Source of the DNA: Angiostrongylus vasorum
Lineage: Eukaryota > Nematoda > Chromadorea > Rhabditida > Metastrongylidae
Reading direction: 5' to 3'
Assembly: GCA_018806985.1 (NCBI GenBank)
Contig: JADANN010000402.1
Location: 806,001-870,000, forward strand
DNA length: 64,000 bases
The notes below the pieces were generated by a model. The model was not told the DNA's origin. It made no database searches and was given only the letters and a program-made list of their open reading frames with translations. This document shows positions 33,427-45,860 of the stretch, in pieces (position 1 is the stretch's first letter; each line of letters starts with the position of its first letter). A program made the translations under genes and the position numbers.

Positions 33427-33770
33427 TTTCTTCACATATTTGCTGATTTAGCTATTGGGAATCCTTAGAATCTCGAGGTCGGCCTGCCCAAAGTCTGCCC
33501 TAGGTCGTCACCACCAAAGGCGGCCGCAGTCATTGTGTGTCCGAAGGAGATTTGTCACCATGAGACTAATTTGACACCAGGACGGTGGTGGATCCTGGAA
33601 TTGGTCAACTCTAAACTAGGATTCTTGATTGAACCGCCGGACTTATTCTTAGCTAGGAACGCCATGTTAGGGAGATAAATCCACCCGCTGTTTATCGCAG
33701 GCTGACACCCGGGAAGCCTTCCTTGCCACGATGAGGCGGTAAAGCGTTGAGAGGGCTGACCATTAAGAGA
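33427..33770 (-). mobile_element. SINE-C copy
   Basis: Minus strand. Contains TTTGCTGATTTAGCTATTGG, CTCGAGGTCGGCCTGCCC, GGACGGTGGTGGATCCTGG and the head CACGATGAGGCGGTAAAGCG. The 3' tail end is replaced at the junction with the SINE-A fragment. Confidence 0.7.
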
Positions 33771-33837
33771 ATGAAAACACGCGTGTTACGCTTTACCTGC
33801 TGAAGTTATGCATGTGTAGGGTTGAGCAGATTGCATG

Positions 33838-34005
33838 TCAATTTGACTCTGCCGGACTCTAATGAAGAACATCTGCCAACAACAACCACAACAACCGCAA
33901 CAACAGAACAGCCACAACAACCACAACAACCACAACAACAACAAACTACTTATACCAATCTCGAATCAGCTCAGCAACATCAGTTCATAGGAACATATAA
34001 AAATA
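33838..34005 (+). mobile_element. Penelope-type distal end with CAA-rich run
   Basis: A CAACAACAACC-type run followed by TATACCAATCTCGAATCAG and CAGTTCATAGGAACATATA. The same order follows the end motifs at 45897-45985 and 22487-22550. The open frame 33822-34049, rich in Thr and Gln, is produced by this run. Confidence 0.55.
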
Positions 34006-37000
34006 TCCTGGTAAGTAAAAAAGATATGATGCTCAACGAGTTTCCATAGCGAGTGGAAACCAGTGGGCTGCTGTTGCACACAACATGGAAAAGTGGAAAA
34101 TTTGCTGGCGCCAGCTCGAGTCGCTCCAAGATTAACGGGGCAACAAGTAATACAGGTGATGAAACAAATTGGGCAAGTGATTGGTTAGGACTGAGGAAAT
34201 TCACTGCTACCAGTGAATGTCGTTATTTTGTAATTTTTCCCAAATAGTTTCCCTAGTACTTTCTAGTCTTTCGTCCTTTTCACGCTTTATCGAGGAAGAT
34301 TCATGCCAAACAAAGAGATAGAAGATGAGGCATGCCACCAAGCAAGTTACAAAAGGTACAACAGGATTGAAAGGCAAATCGGCCAAAGAGAGGAAGGACA
34401 TTAAAATATTAATGGGTTTTTAAATTATGAAAGTTGTCCACAAAAATTTAGAAAAAACATTCGTCACCCTGCAACCTTAGTGCATGCTATTTCGAGCCCT
34501 GACGTGAGTACCTGCTTTCTAAAGGACTCACACAATGGTTACTATATTGACTGTTTACTAGAAGATGCCGTAACACACCGACTCAAAAGATTCCAATTTC
34601 CTAGTTTCAAGATAATTTTAGGTAATTCTATGGACATTTCTGCATATTTCCAGAAATGGCGATATCTATGCAATGTAGCCAGTATGTTAATCGCAGTACT
34701 TGCCGAAATCGATTGCTATAAATTCAGTAATTTTCAATATGATTGAGCCGACACTAGGTTGGTATGCCTTACTCGGCTGACCCATCTGTTCCTTCGCCTC
34801 CCCTGGGAGCGACGATGATGCGAATCGATTGCGCACAACAGCTTTTGTGTGTATTTTTATTTTTGCGCATCGAGTCGTATCTTGTGGAGGGAGCATTGCT
34901 CGAATGGGGAATTTCATTTTGGTGCTGTCCCAGTTACACAGGGCGAAAGATGATCGGTCGCCGCCTCCAATGTGATTAACTTAGGGCCAAACATGCGTCC
35001 TGTAGCACTCGTTACTTGGTTTACTGAAACGTAGCGTGACAATCAACATCTTAAAATCCGACTTTTCACTAAACCTCGATAACAGTGACCAATGGTTTTC
35101 TATACTACTGATACGACGAAAGTTTAATGCCATATGATATGGCATGGTATGGTACACATTGAATCATCGCAACATTTGACCGAGCGGTTCAACAGGGCGC
35201 ACATTTAGCACAGGGAGTTACCGTGGTGATCAGATTCTCAACGAGTTTTCGGAAGAAGAGGAAGACATTGAAAGGTGTTAGCTGAAGAAACTCCTTATCA
35301 AACTCGCGTTGGCGTAGCCTTTTAAGAAAGTATTATCGGCTAGTCTTGGGGAATTCATAAAAAAGAGCTGTTTTATGGGATTATCAATAATTCGCTCCCA
35401 GTAGGTTCCTGAAAACCATTACTTCATTCCGTCTACGGCTGTTTTGAATCGATTGAATTTAGTCATGTAACATTCCACTATTAATAAGTGCTTCAATGAG
35501 TTGAGAAACAATCCTTCATCAACATTTGTTAAGACCAACTTCAACAGTAATAATGTCTTCCGTGTTCCGCATAATTACAATTGTATCCTCACCAGCAACG
35601 AATGCTCCAACTATTTTCCAATTCTCTTGAAAAAAGTGCTCCTAGATAAAAGTTTTCTTGTTTCCCACATGGATGATTACGCTAACCATACCGATAGTCC
35701 GCTTTTCATTGTTTCAGATACTACCGTCACAGCTATCGTATCGCCCCAGCTATGATGGGTGGTTTTAGAGCGGAGTTTGTTTCATCACAACTTTTGCCAT
35801 GCGTCTTCTTTTTTCTTTCATTCTTAGAAACTGGTAGCCATAGTGAAAGTGGTGTGACTGTCGACAAAATTGTTTGTGGGAATAGAGGATGCTACCGCAT
35901 CCGCTCGAATACGACAATAGCCAATATAATTTCGTTGATTTCACGGTCCCTTCTGAATCTAGTGATCATTTCGCCACATTCCCAGTCGAAAAACGTCTTA
36001 ATGATTTTGAAAAGACGTTAATTGTACAACGATCGTTTTAATCACTCAGCCAACAAACTCTCTACAGTTCTAAATTTATTAATGCTTACTACCGTAACAG
36101 TTCAGGTTCTTCACATGTCTCTGTTTTTTCTTGGATCGCAGCGGTGTCTGTTTCAAACAAAGTGTCCCAAATCTCGCCACTTCGGTGCTCACTGTGGTCG
36201 CTGCCAATCCGTCTACAGTGATCTAGATCTCAAGCAACATACGTAATCTTCGAGTTCATTTACAGTGATTAACGCCGCCCGCTATGACATCAGGATTTAG
36301 AAATTCAGTGATTTCATTTCCGACCACGGTGACTGTCACGACATTTAATTGGTAGCACTGAACATAACCCCAGTTTACGAAATAAGAATTTAAGGACAAC
36401 GGAATGGGAATTTGAGAATAAGTCGCCGTTACAAAGCAGTAGCACTACGCCAAAATTGGTGGAGCAACTATGATTGGTATCTAATGCCCGTTGTTTTCAC
36501 CGGCGTACCACACGACGCAATGGTAACCTCTTACAAAGCACGACAGCCAAACAAACAGGTCCAGCTATCCATGTAGGCGCCAAGTGCACCGGTGACTGTA
36601 CTTTCGACTTTTTATCCGTGAGTAGGAGAAACACAATGTTTAACATTTTGAGTTGAAGAATTTCTCACAGACGTTGGAACTGCGATGAATCTTCACAGTG
36701 CTCGAATACAGTGTAAAGCAATTCGCGTGAAAATGTAAATATTCTCCAGAACAATTTTCTATTCTCTCCTTTGGACTCCTGAATGTAAGGTTCTTCCAGA
36801 AAGAGGGTTAATACCATCATTTAGGGACACAACAGTTTTGTCAGTTGGTGAACGAGTTCTTCTACTGTTTACTGGTGCAAACATAAGAGTGGTAGTGAAA
36901 CTTTATTGATTTAAACGAAATTCTAACATTTTTTCTTCAAAAAGCGACTTTCCCTTTAGTCTCAGAATGATTAATCAACACGAATATTTTTTCACTCGTA

Positions 37001-37010
37001 GGCTGAAGCG
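34006..37010. other. Three kilobases without a recognisable gene
   Basis: Several open frames (34480-34746, 35501-35755, 35752-36021, 36022-36246, 36474-36656 on +) lack recognisable domains. A donor-like GTGAGT follows the frame at 36606, and a Cys-rich segment (CLFQTKCPKSRHFGAHCGRC) lies at 36150-36210, but neither can be tied to a family. 34755-34980 has a TAGGTTGGTATG start like the tRNA-like segment at 55687. Confidence 0.4.
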
Positions 37011-37100
37011 AGGTTGGCAAAAATTTTCATTCGGCTAGCGTTTCGGAGTCTTTCGCTTTCTTCGGAGCCGGATTGATCCGAGCCGATTGCCCACAGCTGT
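37010..37100 (-). mobile_element. Penelope-type end with hammerhead-like motif
   Basis: Minus strand motif at 37032-37070: CCGGCT, CCGAAGA (one core change), spacer, GAAAC, GCT, AGCCG. Flank GCGAGGTTGGCAAAAATTTT on the outside resembles other copies. No partner identified. Confidence 0.45.
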
Positions 37101-37577
37101 TCCTTTCTACGATGTAGGTCTCCGAGATCACATCGAACCGAATCCAGTGGAGCACCATTCTATTGGAGTATCTTGTGGATCAAGCACTAAGTACTTTTAT
37201 TATGCTGACTGTAATAAACAGCTCCTGCCACAGATTCTACCCTACCGATATTCCTCATTGCAGTTTCTTTCATAGAGCGGGCAACAATATTTGTCTCAGA
37301 GCGTTCTTATAGGAAGGATTTCTTGTAATGTATTCTACGTCCCTTCACAACTTGGGCCTAACAGTAACACTTGTAAACTGGGTTGCTCTTTTTTCTGCTA
37401 ATAGGTAAATCGACTGAAGCCGGACAACAATTGTTGCCTAACCTTGTTCGCATTCGAGGATACATTTACTAACCCGCAAATAGGAAACCGATCAGTGGCG
37501 ACCACTTTACTCATCCTTCTTTTGAAATGCTTTGAATACACCAAGTGACTGAATTTGTAGAACCCAGATCAATTAGA

Positions 37578-37935
37578 TCAGTAGAGTAATGCGAGTGGCA
37601 CGCTGAAAGAAGTGTTTCCAATCATCACTTTTGATTCGCTTGAGATGCAGCCGCCAGTAAACAGTTTTTCATAATCCCGATGTCAAGCCTTCGTATGGCA
37701 AAATAAATAGTTACGAACTGCAGAACGAGTTCTACTGTCATTCCCTTACGAAAATCTTGTAATCGAAGTAAAGGTAGTTCTGGGCAGTTTTTTTTCCCAG
37801 TAAGATCGAGCAATATTTACGTTCAAGCGTTGTTTTATTGTCGTCTTAGTACTAAGTATTCAATGACACAAAAAACCTAAAGGAGTGGAGTGAATTGACC
37901 AGTTACTACAAAAATGCGACATTTCAAACTTTCTA
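37578..37935 (+). repeat. Block R1 copy
   Basis: Matches 42245-42580 along its length (AAGTGTTTCCAATCATCAC, CCTAAAGGAGTGGAGTGAAT). Diverged and without a shared open frame. Confidence 0.65.
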
Positions 37936-37940
37936 GGTAC

Positions 37941-38463
37941 TCATTTTCCGAAAACTAAGAAGGGAAAGAGTGAATCACTGATGATTCTACAAGCGCTGCA
38001 CAAAAGCAGTTTCGCTTCAACACGTATGGTACGCAGCAACAAAATTTTTTTCAACTTTCCTTGTTTCCCCAGAGGCCGTTTGGAACTCGACTTTCTCAAA
38101 GCATACATTTTATGGATAGATGTACTACAATCCTGTGTTCCGTACAAAGAGAGAGATTTCTGCGTCGTAATTTTAAGCAGCCATAAAATTCTAGTTGGAG
38201 GAGCTTTGAGAGATGAAGGATGTACAGAATTTCGAGAAGAGTACGTGGAGTGCGATCTATTAAAAATACTTGTTCTCTTATCTTTAGAGTTGTGTGCCAC
38301 CAGAAACCTACTCAAACGGTGGACGTCAACATTCAAATCTTTTGTTTCCTCTAGAGACGAGAAAACTTTTTCGCCTTTATTCTTATCTGCCTTTGGTATC
38401 TCCTCAAAGAATCTGAAGAACTCCTCCGCTGAAATTTCAAGGACACTTCAGCTTCTTTTATGA
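37941..38463 (+). other. Overlapping long open frames on both strands
   Basis: A 160-codon ATG frame on + (37981-38463) lies opposite a 131-codon frame on - (37941-38336). Neither has a domain, signal peptide or repeat that I recognise. Such lengths are rare in this AT-rich window, so one strand may be coding, but I cannot choose. Confidence 0.3.
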
Positions 38464-39019
38464 ACTACGGCAACGGTAACCATTCACCGTACAAGAATTC
38501 CCCATGTTCCACCGAATGTTTTGGATTGTAAGGAAAAAACATGTAGATGAAATGGTAAGCTCTAAATAACCCGCGTTTTATGAGGCGGAAAAAAGACTGA
38601 AAGCTACATTTCTGAAAGAGTTTTCCGTCTTCTTGCATAATCTCCGTTATCTAATTTTTCTTAAAATATGCGACAAACCATTAGGTGGAGGAGTTTGCAT
38701 TCTGGTGGCTTTTTAAAACAATAGACTGTCTAAAAATTTTAATTTTTCCTATAGATTAAGCTATTGAACGGTCTGCATCGTTTCCTTCTTGGCCTTTGAT
38801 AGCATGAGGAAGAAAGATTTTACTCTTAACGGTCGTGATGAATGCAGGATCGGTTCGCGATCTCAAGGGACTTTGCTGATAAATCTATTAGGGAACATGC
38901 TCTATGTTAAGACGCTCGTGCCATGGTGTCGTCAAAAAAACACCAGAGAAACTCTCTCATCAAAAGGTTACATTAATTTCTCACGGAAGGAAAACAAGGA
39001 AGAAGAGTAGGTGCATCAG

Positions 39020-39480
39020 TTTCGAACCTGTGCCACCACCATTGTATTTCTAAGCATTCCATGCCACAGTTAACAGAAAAACGGTAGATAATTGTAGAAC
39101 AAGATACACTTTTTAACTTGGACGTAGACAGTCAATATGGTCTCGCAGTTATTTAGATAAAAGGAAAAGCAAGCGATTTTACAACCTCAGCATTTTTTTT
39201 AACCGTTTTTTTAACAAATGAACCATCAACGAAAACACCTTGTGCCTTTTTTACTTGGAATAGTAAGTTACCCTCTCAACGGTTTACCACCTCATTTTGC
39301 TGGGAGTTGTTCCTGTGTGTCGGGCAAGCAGTTTGGTTTGAACACAGTAAAGGGCGGAAGCTTCATCCACCCTCTGAGGAGGAAGCAGAGCAGAAAGGAT
39401 AACAAGGGTGTTTCAAGTGAATTGCGAGATTTTTATAGAAGTTGTTCGGTTTATTAACATTGACGGTATTAATTGGGTGT
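39020..39480 (+). repeat. Dispersed low-copy block, related to 23340-23960
   Basis: See 23340. A SINE-C head fragment lies inside at 39268-39375 (AACGGTTTACCACCTC, GGAGTTGTTCCTGTGTGTCG). Confidence 0.5.
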
Positions 39481-39770
39481 TTTCGACATTAAACGCACTA
39501 AACGTTCGTCACATTTAAGGACCGAATAGGTTCCAATTCGATGTGCTGTCAGATTATTGACACAACAGAAGAACACACCGATCATTTTTTACATCTACAG
39601 CTCCGCGTGTTCCATACCGCACATTTACACCGGTATATTGGTATCTTACCGTATACACTGGAGCGTCTCACCATCCACTTTTCCCTATTTGCAAAGATTC
39701 TAGTCTTTTTTAGACCACATTTGCCATTAAGCGGAACCTCAGTCGAAGCCAAACTCATTTGTCACGCAGT
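39441..39770 (+). repeat. Block R2 copy
   Basis: Matches 42590-42930 (GACCGAATAGGTTCC, CAGATTATTGACACAACAGA, TTACCGTATACACTGGAG, AGTCGAAGCCAAACTC). An open frame covers it in both copies (95 codons each), but the frames drift, so I read an old duplicated non-coding or decayed exon block. Confidence 0.55.
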
Positions 39771-39774
39771 AAGA

Positions 39775-41790
39775 AAAAATTTCGAGTTGCGCCTTCCTCT
39801 TCCTCAGAGCCTGGAAAGGTCAAGTTGACTGCAATCTACTCGGCCAAACACCTCCGTAACCAAACAGAGGAAATGGTAAACCATGATTTCAATCACACTG
39901 AACACAGATTAGCTTCTTTGCACACTCACCGCTTTCTAGGAGTCTTCCACTAAATATTTCACGTGGAGACCAACGGCACAGAGCTCACATGGAATCGTAA
40001 TGTACCCATCTCATCAGAATAACAGGCTTATATACTGCCCAATATCACGCGTGATAATGAGGCATTCCTCGCTGCGGTTTATTTTCAGATTCTTGGAATT
40101 GATCCAGAATGCCTCGAGAATTTTGCGCGCTTGTGTTCTCGATTCCTGCGATAGGATCGTAACCCGTACTTCTAACTCTTCTCCGTTATGTCTCTGCGTC
40201 CTCGCGTGCCTAGTGGAGTGTTTGGTTTACGTTTGCCGACTAGGTGTTCTTTTATACGTACGCAGAGTGGTCTACCCGTTTCACCAACGTAGTCGTCCCC
40301 GCACGCTTTTCAAGAGATCAGATAAACTGCACCCTGAACTCATGCAGTCACCGTGTCTGCGATTGGGGCAAATTATACAATTTTGGCGTTGCACATAGAC
40401 GGTCTTATAGGCGGTTACGAACTAGTTGCCCTCTTAGATTACTCGGTGGCATTTCAATTATCATTACCGAATTCTTTAGGCCGGCCCTTCTTGAAGACCG
40501 TTTTATGGCTGCACTTACTTCATTTGAAATGAAGGGCAGGATAAACGGGACCTTATTGTCGCTAGAGTTATCGTGGGGGGTCTGTGGTTTCCTCTACACC
40601 TATCCCGGGCTACAGTTTCGTAGCCATTAAAAAGTGGCTCTTTGCCGCGCCAAGTTCCGGGACTCCTTTCTCTGCTCCCTTTCCTGTGCACACGCTAGTA
40701 GCTATTCGAAACATGTTTCTCACAAGCGCCCTTTTTCGTGTGAGAGGGTGACAGGAGAGCTAATGAACCAAGATGTTTTTACAACTTGGCTTTCGATACC
40801 ATTTCGTTACGTAGCCGTTTTCTGATAGGTTAATTTGCACGTTCAGAAATGGAAGCCAGTTTTCTTTTGTTTTCTTTTGGGTGGATTTAATATACTCTGA
40901 CTGTTCGCTCAACAACTCGAAACATTTATCAATTTCCTCTTCTGTTGAACAAGTGACCAAGCAGTCATCTATATATCTACAGTAGAGTAACGGCCCGAGA
41001 TCGATTGCTGGTGCTTCCCCTTAGACATTAATGTAATGGCTAGGCTTGGTGCCAGTCGTTGTCCCATTGCCAGCCCTCACGTTTAAGCGTAATACCTCCC
41101 AGACCGTCAGAAGAATGAGCAGTTTAGGCGCTCCTTTAAGAGTGTCATCAACTGCTGAATCGAGAAGCCATACATGTTTATTGCTCCTTCGTGTTGTATA
41201 AGGAGCTCGCGGATGGCTTGCATAGCGGAGTCATTCGACATGATTGCATAGAAGGCGGTGACGTCGAAGGACTCCATCACGTACGCGTTGTTGGGTAGCG
41301 CGATACGTAGACGATCCAGGAACATTTGGGTGCTCGTTAGATGGGCTGGAATGTACTACAACAACAGGGTAAGTATTAGGGTTATTAATCGAATCGCAGG
41401 AATCGATAACACAAGCGCGCAAAATTCCCGAGGCATTCTTGGGTCAATTCCAAGAATCCGAAAATGAGCAGCAGGGAGGAATGCCTCATTATCACGCGTA
41501 ATATTGGGCAGTATATAAGCCTGTTATTCTGATGAGATGGGTACATTACGATTCCATGTGAGTTCTGTGCGGTTGGTCTCCAAGTGAAATATGTAGTGGA
41601 AGACTCCTAGAAAGCGGTGAGTGTGCAAAGACTCGGTGTTCAATGTGACTGAAATTTTGGTTCAACATTTTCTGTGTTTGGTTACGGAGGCGTTTGAACG
41701 TGTAGATTGCGGTCAACTTGACCTTTCCAGGTTCTGAGGAATTCGAAATCCGCCGAAACGTCAGCTTGTAACTAGATAAAGAAATGAAAT
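39775..41790 (-). pseudogene. Penelope-like element with inverted ends
   Basis: Minus strand. 41350-40760 is the reverse transcriptase: MESFDVTAFYAIMSNDSAMQ, INMYGFSIQQLMTLLKERLN, then, after a gap with YIDDxLV-type sequence, VTCSTEEEIDKCFELLSEQS and NWLPFLNVQINLSENGYVTK. 40440-40065 is the GIY-YIG domain (GAVYLIS, DDYVGETGRPLCVRIKEHLV). The ends 39775-40075 and 41475-41790 are inverted copies of one roughly 300-base sequence, including motifs CTGAGGA...GAAAC. Stops are frequent, so it is not active. Confidence 0.83.
41730..41766 (+). ncRNA. Hammerhead-like ribozyme motif
   Basis: GGTT, CTGAGGA (41734-41740), spacer ATTCGAAATCCGCC, GAAAC (41755-41759), GTC, AGC. All core bases match the hammerhead consensus; helix II is weak. 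Confidence 0.5.
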
Positions 41791-41984
41791 AACACCTCGT
41801 GTTTGTTAAACAGAAGTAGAAAGAATTATTCAATCAATGCCGAAGTTAATAGAAAGTCGGACGTGGGAGTTACCGAAAAAAAGTTTTTTCTACCTAGTCA
41901 TAAGCTAGGATTTCTGGAAAGTCTAAATTCAAACTAGAAATTGGAGGACAAAGAACCATCGTTTTTTCTTCGAAGCACTTGAGA

Positions 41985-42200
41985 AGTAAAATCACCGAGC
42001 TGCTGGACACTCACATTTCTCTCATCAGCTGCTACTAAATTCCTAACCTATTATAAACAAGGTCCGGCAAACTAAGATTTCAACCTGTTTAAAAGATTCT
42101 TTTCTCAAACTACATTCTAGGGCAATTACCATTTCCAGCTATTTAGTTCTAAGAAAAACGCAAAAAACGTGAACTTGCCTACAGACTGGCTAATACATCG
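41985..42200 (+). repeat. Block R3, uninterrupted copy
   Basis: First half (CGAGCTGCTGGACACTCAC, CTGCTACTAAATTCC) matches 49850-49945; second half (CGCAAAAAACGTGAACTTGC region) matches 53755-53880. In the second copy an RTE sits between the halves, so this is the uninterrupted form. Confidence 0.6.
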
Positions 42201-42214
42201 AGACTTAGTGGAAA

Positions 42215-42580
42215 TCTTAGCTTTGCTTACTACTTCGATCTCTACAGTAATGCGACTACCATACTCATAGAAGTGTTTCCAATCACCACCTTATATCCTC
42301 TTGAGGTGTAGCCGGCACTACACAGTTCTTTAAAATTCAACGTTAACCCTTCGCATGGTAAGAAGCATTGCTATAAACTGTAGAACACGTTCTACTGTTA
42401 TCCACCAACGAAAATACTGTAATCTGATTGAATTTAGTTCTTAGCTGTTCTTTTTCTTGTAAGATTAAGCAACATTTGTTTCTAAGCGCCGTTTTAGTAT
42501 TTTTATTAGTATTAAGCACTGAAGGAGCACAAAAACCTAAAAGAGTGGATTGAATTGAGCACTTACTGCAAGGATTCATT
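42215..42580 (+). repeat. Block R1 copy
   Basis: Most complete R1 copy; related to 24430, 37578 and 59105. No gene recognised in it. Confidence 0.6.
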
Positions 42581-42589
42581 ATTTCGAAT

Positions 42590-42930
42590 TTTCGGCATTG
42601 AAGGTATTAGTCGGGTCATTTCCTACGTTAGAGACACTAGTAATTGATCACATTGAGAGACCGAATAGATTCTCAATCGATCTTCTACCAGATTATTGAC
42701 GCAACAGACGAAGAATACAGAACATTTTGCACCTCATATTCTCGGGTGTTTCAACAGCGTATGTGTTCATGGCAGTGTTGGCACCTTGCCGTATACATTA
42801 GAGAGTATCGTCACCTACCCAACTTAGACACACCTTTTCTTATTTGCAATGGTTCTGGATTATGTCTACTAGACTGGCTATTAAACGGTAGTCCAGTTGA
42901 AGTCAAACTTGCTTTTTTCACTGTAGGATA
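42590..42930 (+). repeat. Block R2 copy
   Basis: Directly follows R1 here, whereas at 37.6-39.8 kb the two are separated by about 1.5 kb. See 39441. Confidence 0.55.
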
Positions 42931-43109
42931 AGTAAATCACGTAAAGCAGCTTAAAATTTGGGTTAATATTCAAACAAAGTTCTAGATGATGAAGCAAAAA
43001 CGGATACATGCTAGATGTGGTCCATTGTGCCGAATCCTTAAAACAAGCAAGCAGAATTCTATATGAGCGAGAAATTTGTGTGGCTCAGATGAAAAAAATC
43101 GATCTCAGA

Positions 43110-43235
43110 TATGGCCTAAGATGGTACGTTTTCAAAAGGCACTCGTCTTTGGGGTTCAATTGCGGATTTTTAAAATCCCGTGCGAGCATAGTGGTTTTAT
43201 ATCAAAATCTTCTCCGTTGTGTCGTAATGTCCTAG
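43110..43235 (-). pseudogene. Penelope GIY-YIG fragment
   Basis: Minus strand, short. TCTTCTCCGTTGTGTCGTAA and GTTCAATTGCGGATTTTTAA match the end of the GIY-YIG region at 40080-40200. Confidence 0.5.
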
Positions 43236-43340
43236 TAAAGTCGGTCATTGGAATTCGTAGATAATATTTCACAGTTTTCTCTCTAAATAACTGGAGTGAA
43301 GTTGACATGTTCACTGTCGTTACTCTCGGTGTTGTTGGTC

Positions 43341-43380
43341 GATCTGTGGCGTTTCAGCGATTTCACCTTCCTCAGAGCCT
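43341..43380 (-). ncRNA. Hammerhead-like ribozyme motif
   Basis: Minus strand: AGGCT, CTGAGGA, A, hairpin spacer, GAAAC, GCC. Core exact; helix I partner weak. Left end of the element 43330-45990. Confidence 0.48.
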
Positions 43381-45860
43381 AGACGCATTTCATGTAACAG
43401 CAGTCTTATATTTGGAGAAATATCCACAGTACTAATGGGGATCAAGCTTTTAAATGAGCGCCATATTGATCAAGAAGGTTACTCACCGTGCTGTTACGAG
43501 TGTGATTAGCCCACATGTTCACGTGGGGTTGCGAGCTAGATCCACCAGCTCAAAAAATCATTTTGAAATAAGGGGCCAAGTCACGTGTGATAGCGAGGCA
43601 TTTGCCCTTCCGGTTCATCCTTCTACTTTCTGATATTTATACGAAACGCTTTAAGAGTCTCGCGCTTTGATGTTTTTCGATTCCTGCGACATGATCCGGA
43701 CATTCACTTCAAAATCATCGCCATCGTGCTTTTGTGCCCTATGTGTGCCTAGAGGAGTGCTTTGACGAGTTTCGACTTTCCCATCTAGGTGTTCCTTTAT
43801 GCGGACATAAAGCGGTCCACATGTTTCCCCACTATATTTTTTCACCACATGCCTTACACGTGATCTGATCATGTATATTGCACCGGAACTCGTGCAATGA
43901 CCGTGTCCCGGACAGATCATACTGTTTTCTGCTGCACAAGCGGTCATAGAGACGATTCCGAACTAGCTGACGACGTAGGGGATTGGGTTGGAGGTCAATA
44001 CTCGTTACATAATTTTCAAGACCATTTTTTTCTTGAGCACCTCTTAATGGCGCAACTTCTTCCATTTGGTGTGGAGGGTAGCTTAAAAAGGGATCTTAGT
44101 TATGTTCGAAACATTATTTTGGGGAACAATTCTATCCCTTTGTCTGGTCCGAATGGCTTTCGGCTTCGTAGCCGTTGGAAATGGCTATTTTTCGTGCCAG
44201 GTTTCGCGATTCCTTCTTTCCGTCTTCTCCAGTGCACACGTTTTAGCTGTTCGGCACATGAATGAGTGCTTTTTTTCATGTGTAATGGATGAGAAGAGCT
44301 AGTGTACTATTATATTTTTTACCACTTAGCTGACGATTGCACTTTTTTTATATAGCCACTCTTTTGAGGGCTTAATTCGAATATTTAAGAATGGAAGTCA
44401 GTTCTCCGTTGGTTTTTTCCCTTCTGAATTTTATATACTCTGACTGTCTATTTAACAATTCAAGGCACTCATCCCGGAACAGATGATGAAGCAGTCATCT
44501 ATGTATCGACAGTAGAGTAAGGTACGGCAATAGAGAAATAGAGCTGCTACCTTAGACATGAAAGCGATGGCAAGGCTTGGTGGTGATCGCTGTCCCATGG
44601 CCAACGCTCTAATTTGTGCAAAAATATTTTCTAGACCACCTAAAGATTGAACAACTAAGGCACTGTTTTAAGAGAGTCATTAGTTGCATAATCGACATGC
44701 CATACACTTTTATTTTCTTTTTGTGCTATACGAGCAGCTCGAGAATTGCTTGCATTGCGCAGTCATTCAACACGTTGGTATAAAGTGAGATGAGATCGAA
44801 TGGCTCCACTGGCTGTAGCCGATCTGGAAATATTCTGGTTTTGGATAACTGGGTTGGAATAAATTTTTTGCAACTGCGTCAAGATAAGTTTTGTAACCAC
44901 GCTGTTCTATCTGTTGGCCCTCCTTTACAACTGATGATTGGTCGAACCTTAAATGGCGAAAGGTCGGTGGATGCTAAGTCATGAGCTGAAGCAACTTTGT
45001 GCGTCTTAATAAGTAAATACAGGACAGGACAAGTTGTGTGGTGGTTCTTAAGACGAGAAATAACTGAAGGGTCTCAACCTGCTGCCTTTGCCGTTTTGAC
45101 CCACTCCATATTTAACTTTCGGTATTGATTTCCAAATTCCTTTTTAGAGAATGACTGATAGAGAGAAACATCGTGAGATGTTATTCTGACATCCAGCTGA
45201 CTAGGAATAACTACAAATTCTCCCCTTTTATCAGTACTAGAAAGCTCGTAGACTTTTGAATTCAAAAGGTCTCTAACACTGGCGCATACCACATTTTTTG
45301 CTAGCGTGTGAGGTTGGAGCTCAATTTCCTCCGCTGGTAGTGATTACGTATGCGGAGAATTTCGTCTAAAAATAAATGACAAGCAGGGTCAATATGTGGC
45401 TCTTGCTCAACGAAAGATCTGGAGAAAGTTATTAGTGGTGGTTACCCTCTTGGCAGTTTCTTTACTTAACCTTTTTAGCCTAGCCCTATAACGCAGCTGA
45501 TGTCGAAGTTCGTGCAGACAGCACGTGATCCTGCGCAGGATTGGTCTAGACATGGGTTGACAGGGGGAAAAAACTCAGACCCAATCGGAAAAAATTTTAA
45601 AAATCCAAATATGAACCGGACAAGCGAATGCCTCACTATCACACATGACCTGACGCCTTATTTCAAAATGATATTTTGAGCTCAGGAAGAGTGGATCTCG
45701 CTCGCGACCCCACGTGAAAAACGCGTGGGCCAGTCCCTCTCGTAGCAGCACGGTGGGTAGTTATTGATCAAAATGGTGTTTATTTATATGCAAGATATTC
45801 ATTAATGCTTTGGTTTTTTTCCCACTGAATAATTGAACTGTTCTTGGATAAACTACGTCC

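Noticed and set aside
33822..34049. Open frame rich in Thr and Gln, possible low-complexity protein
   Set aside because: Produced by the CAA-rich end of a Penelope-type element seen at two other places.
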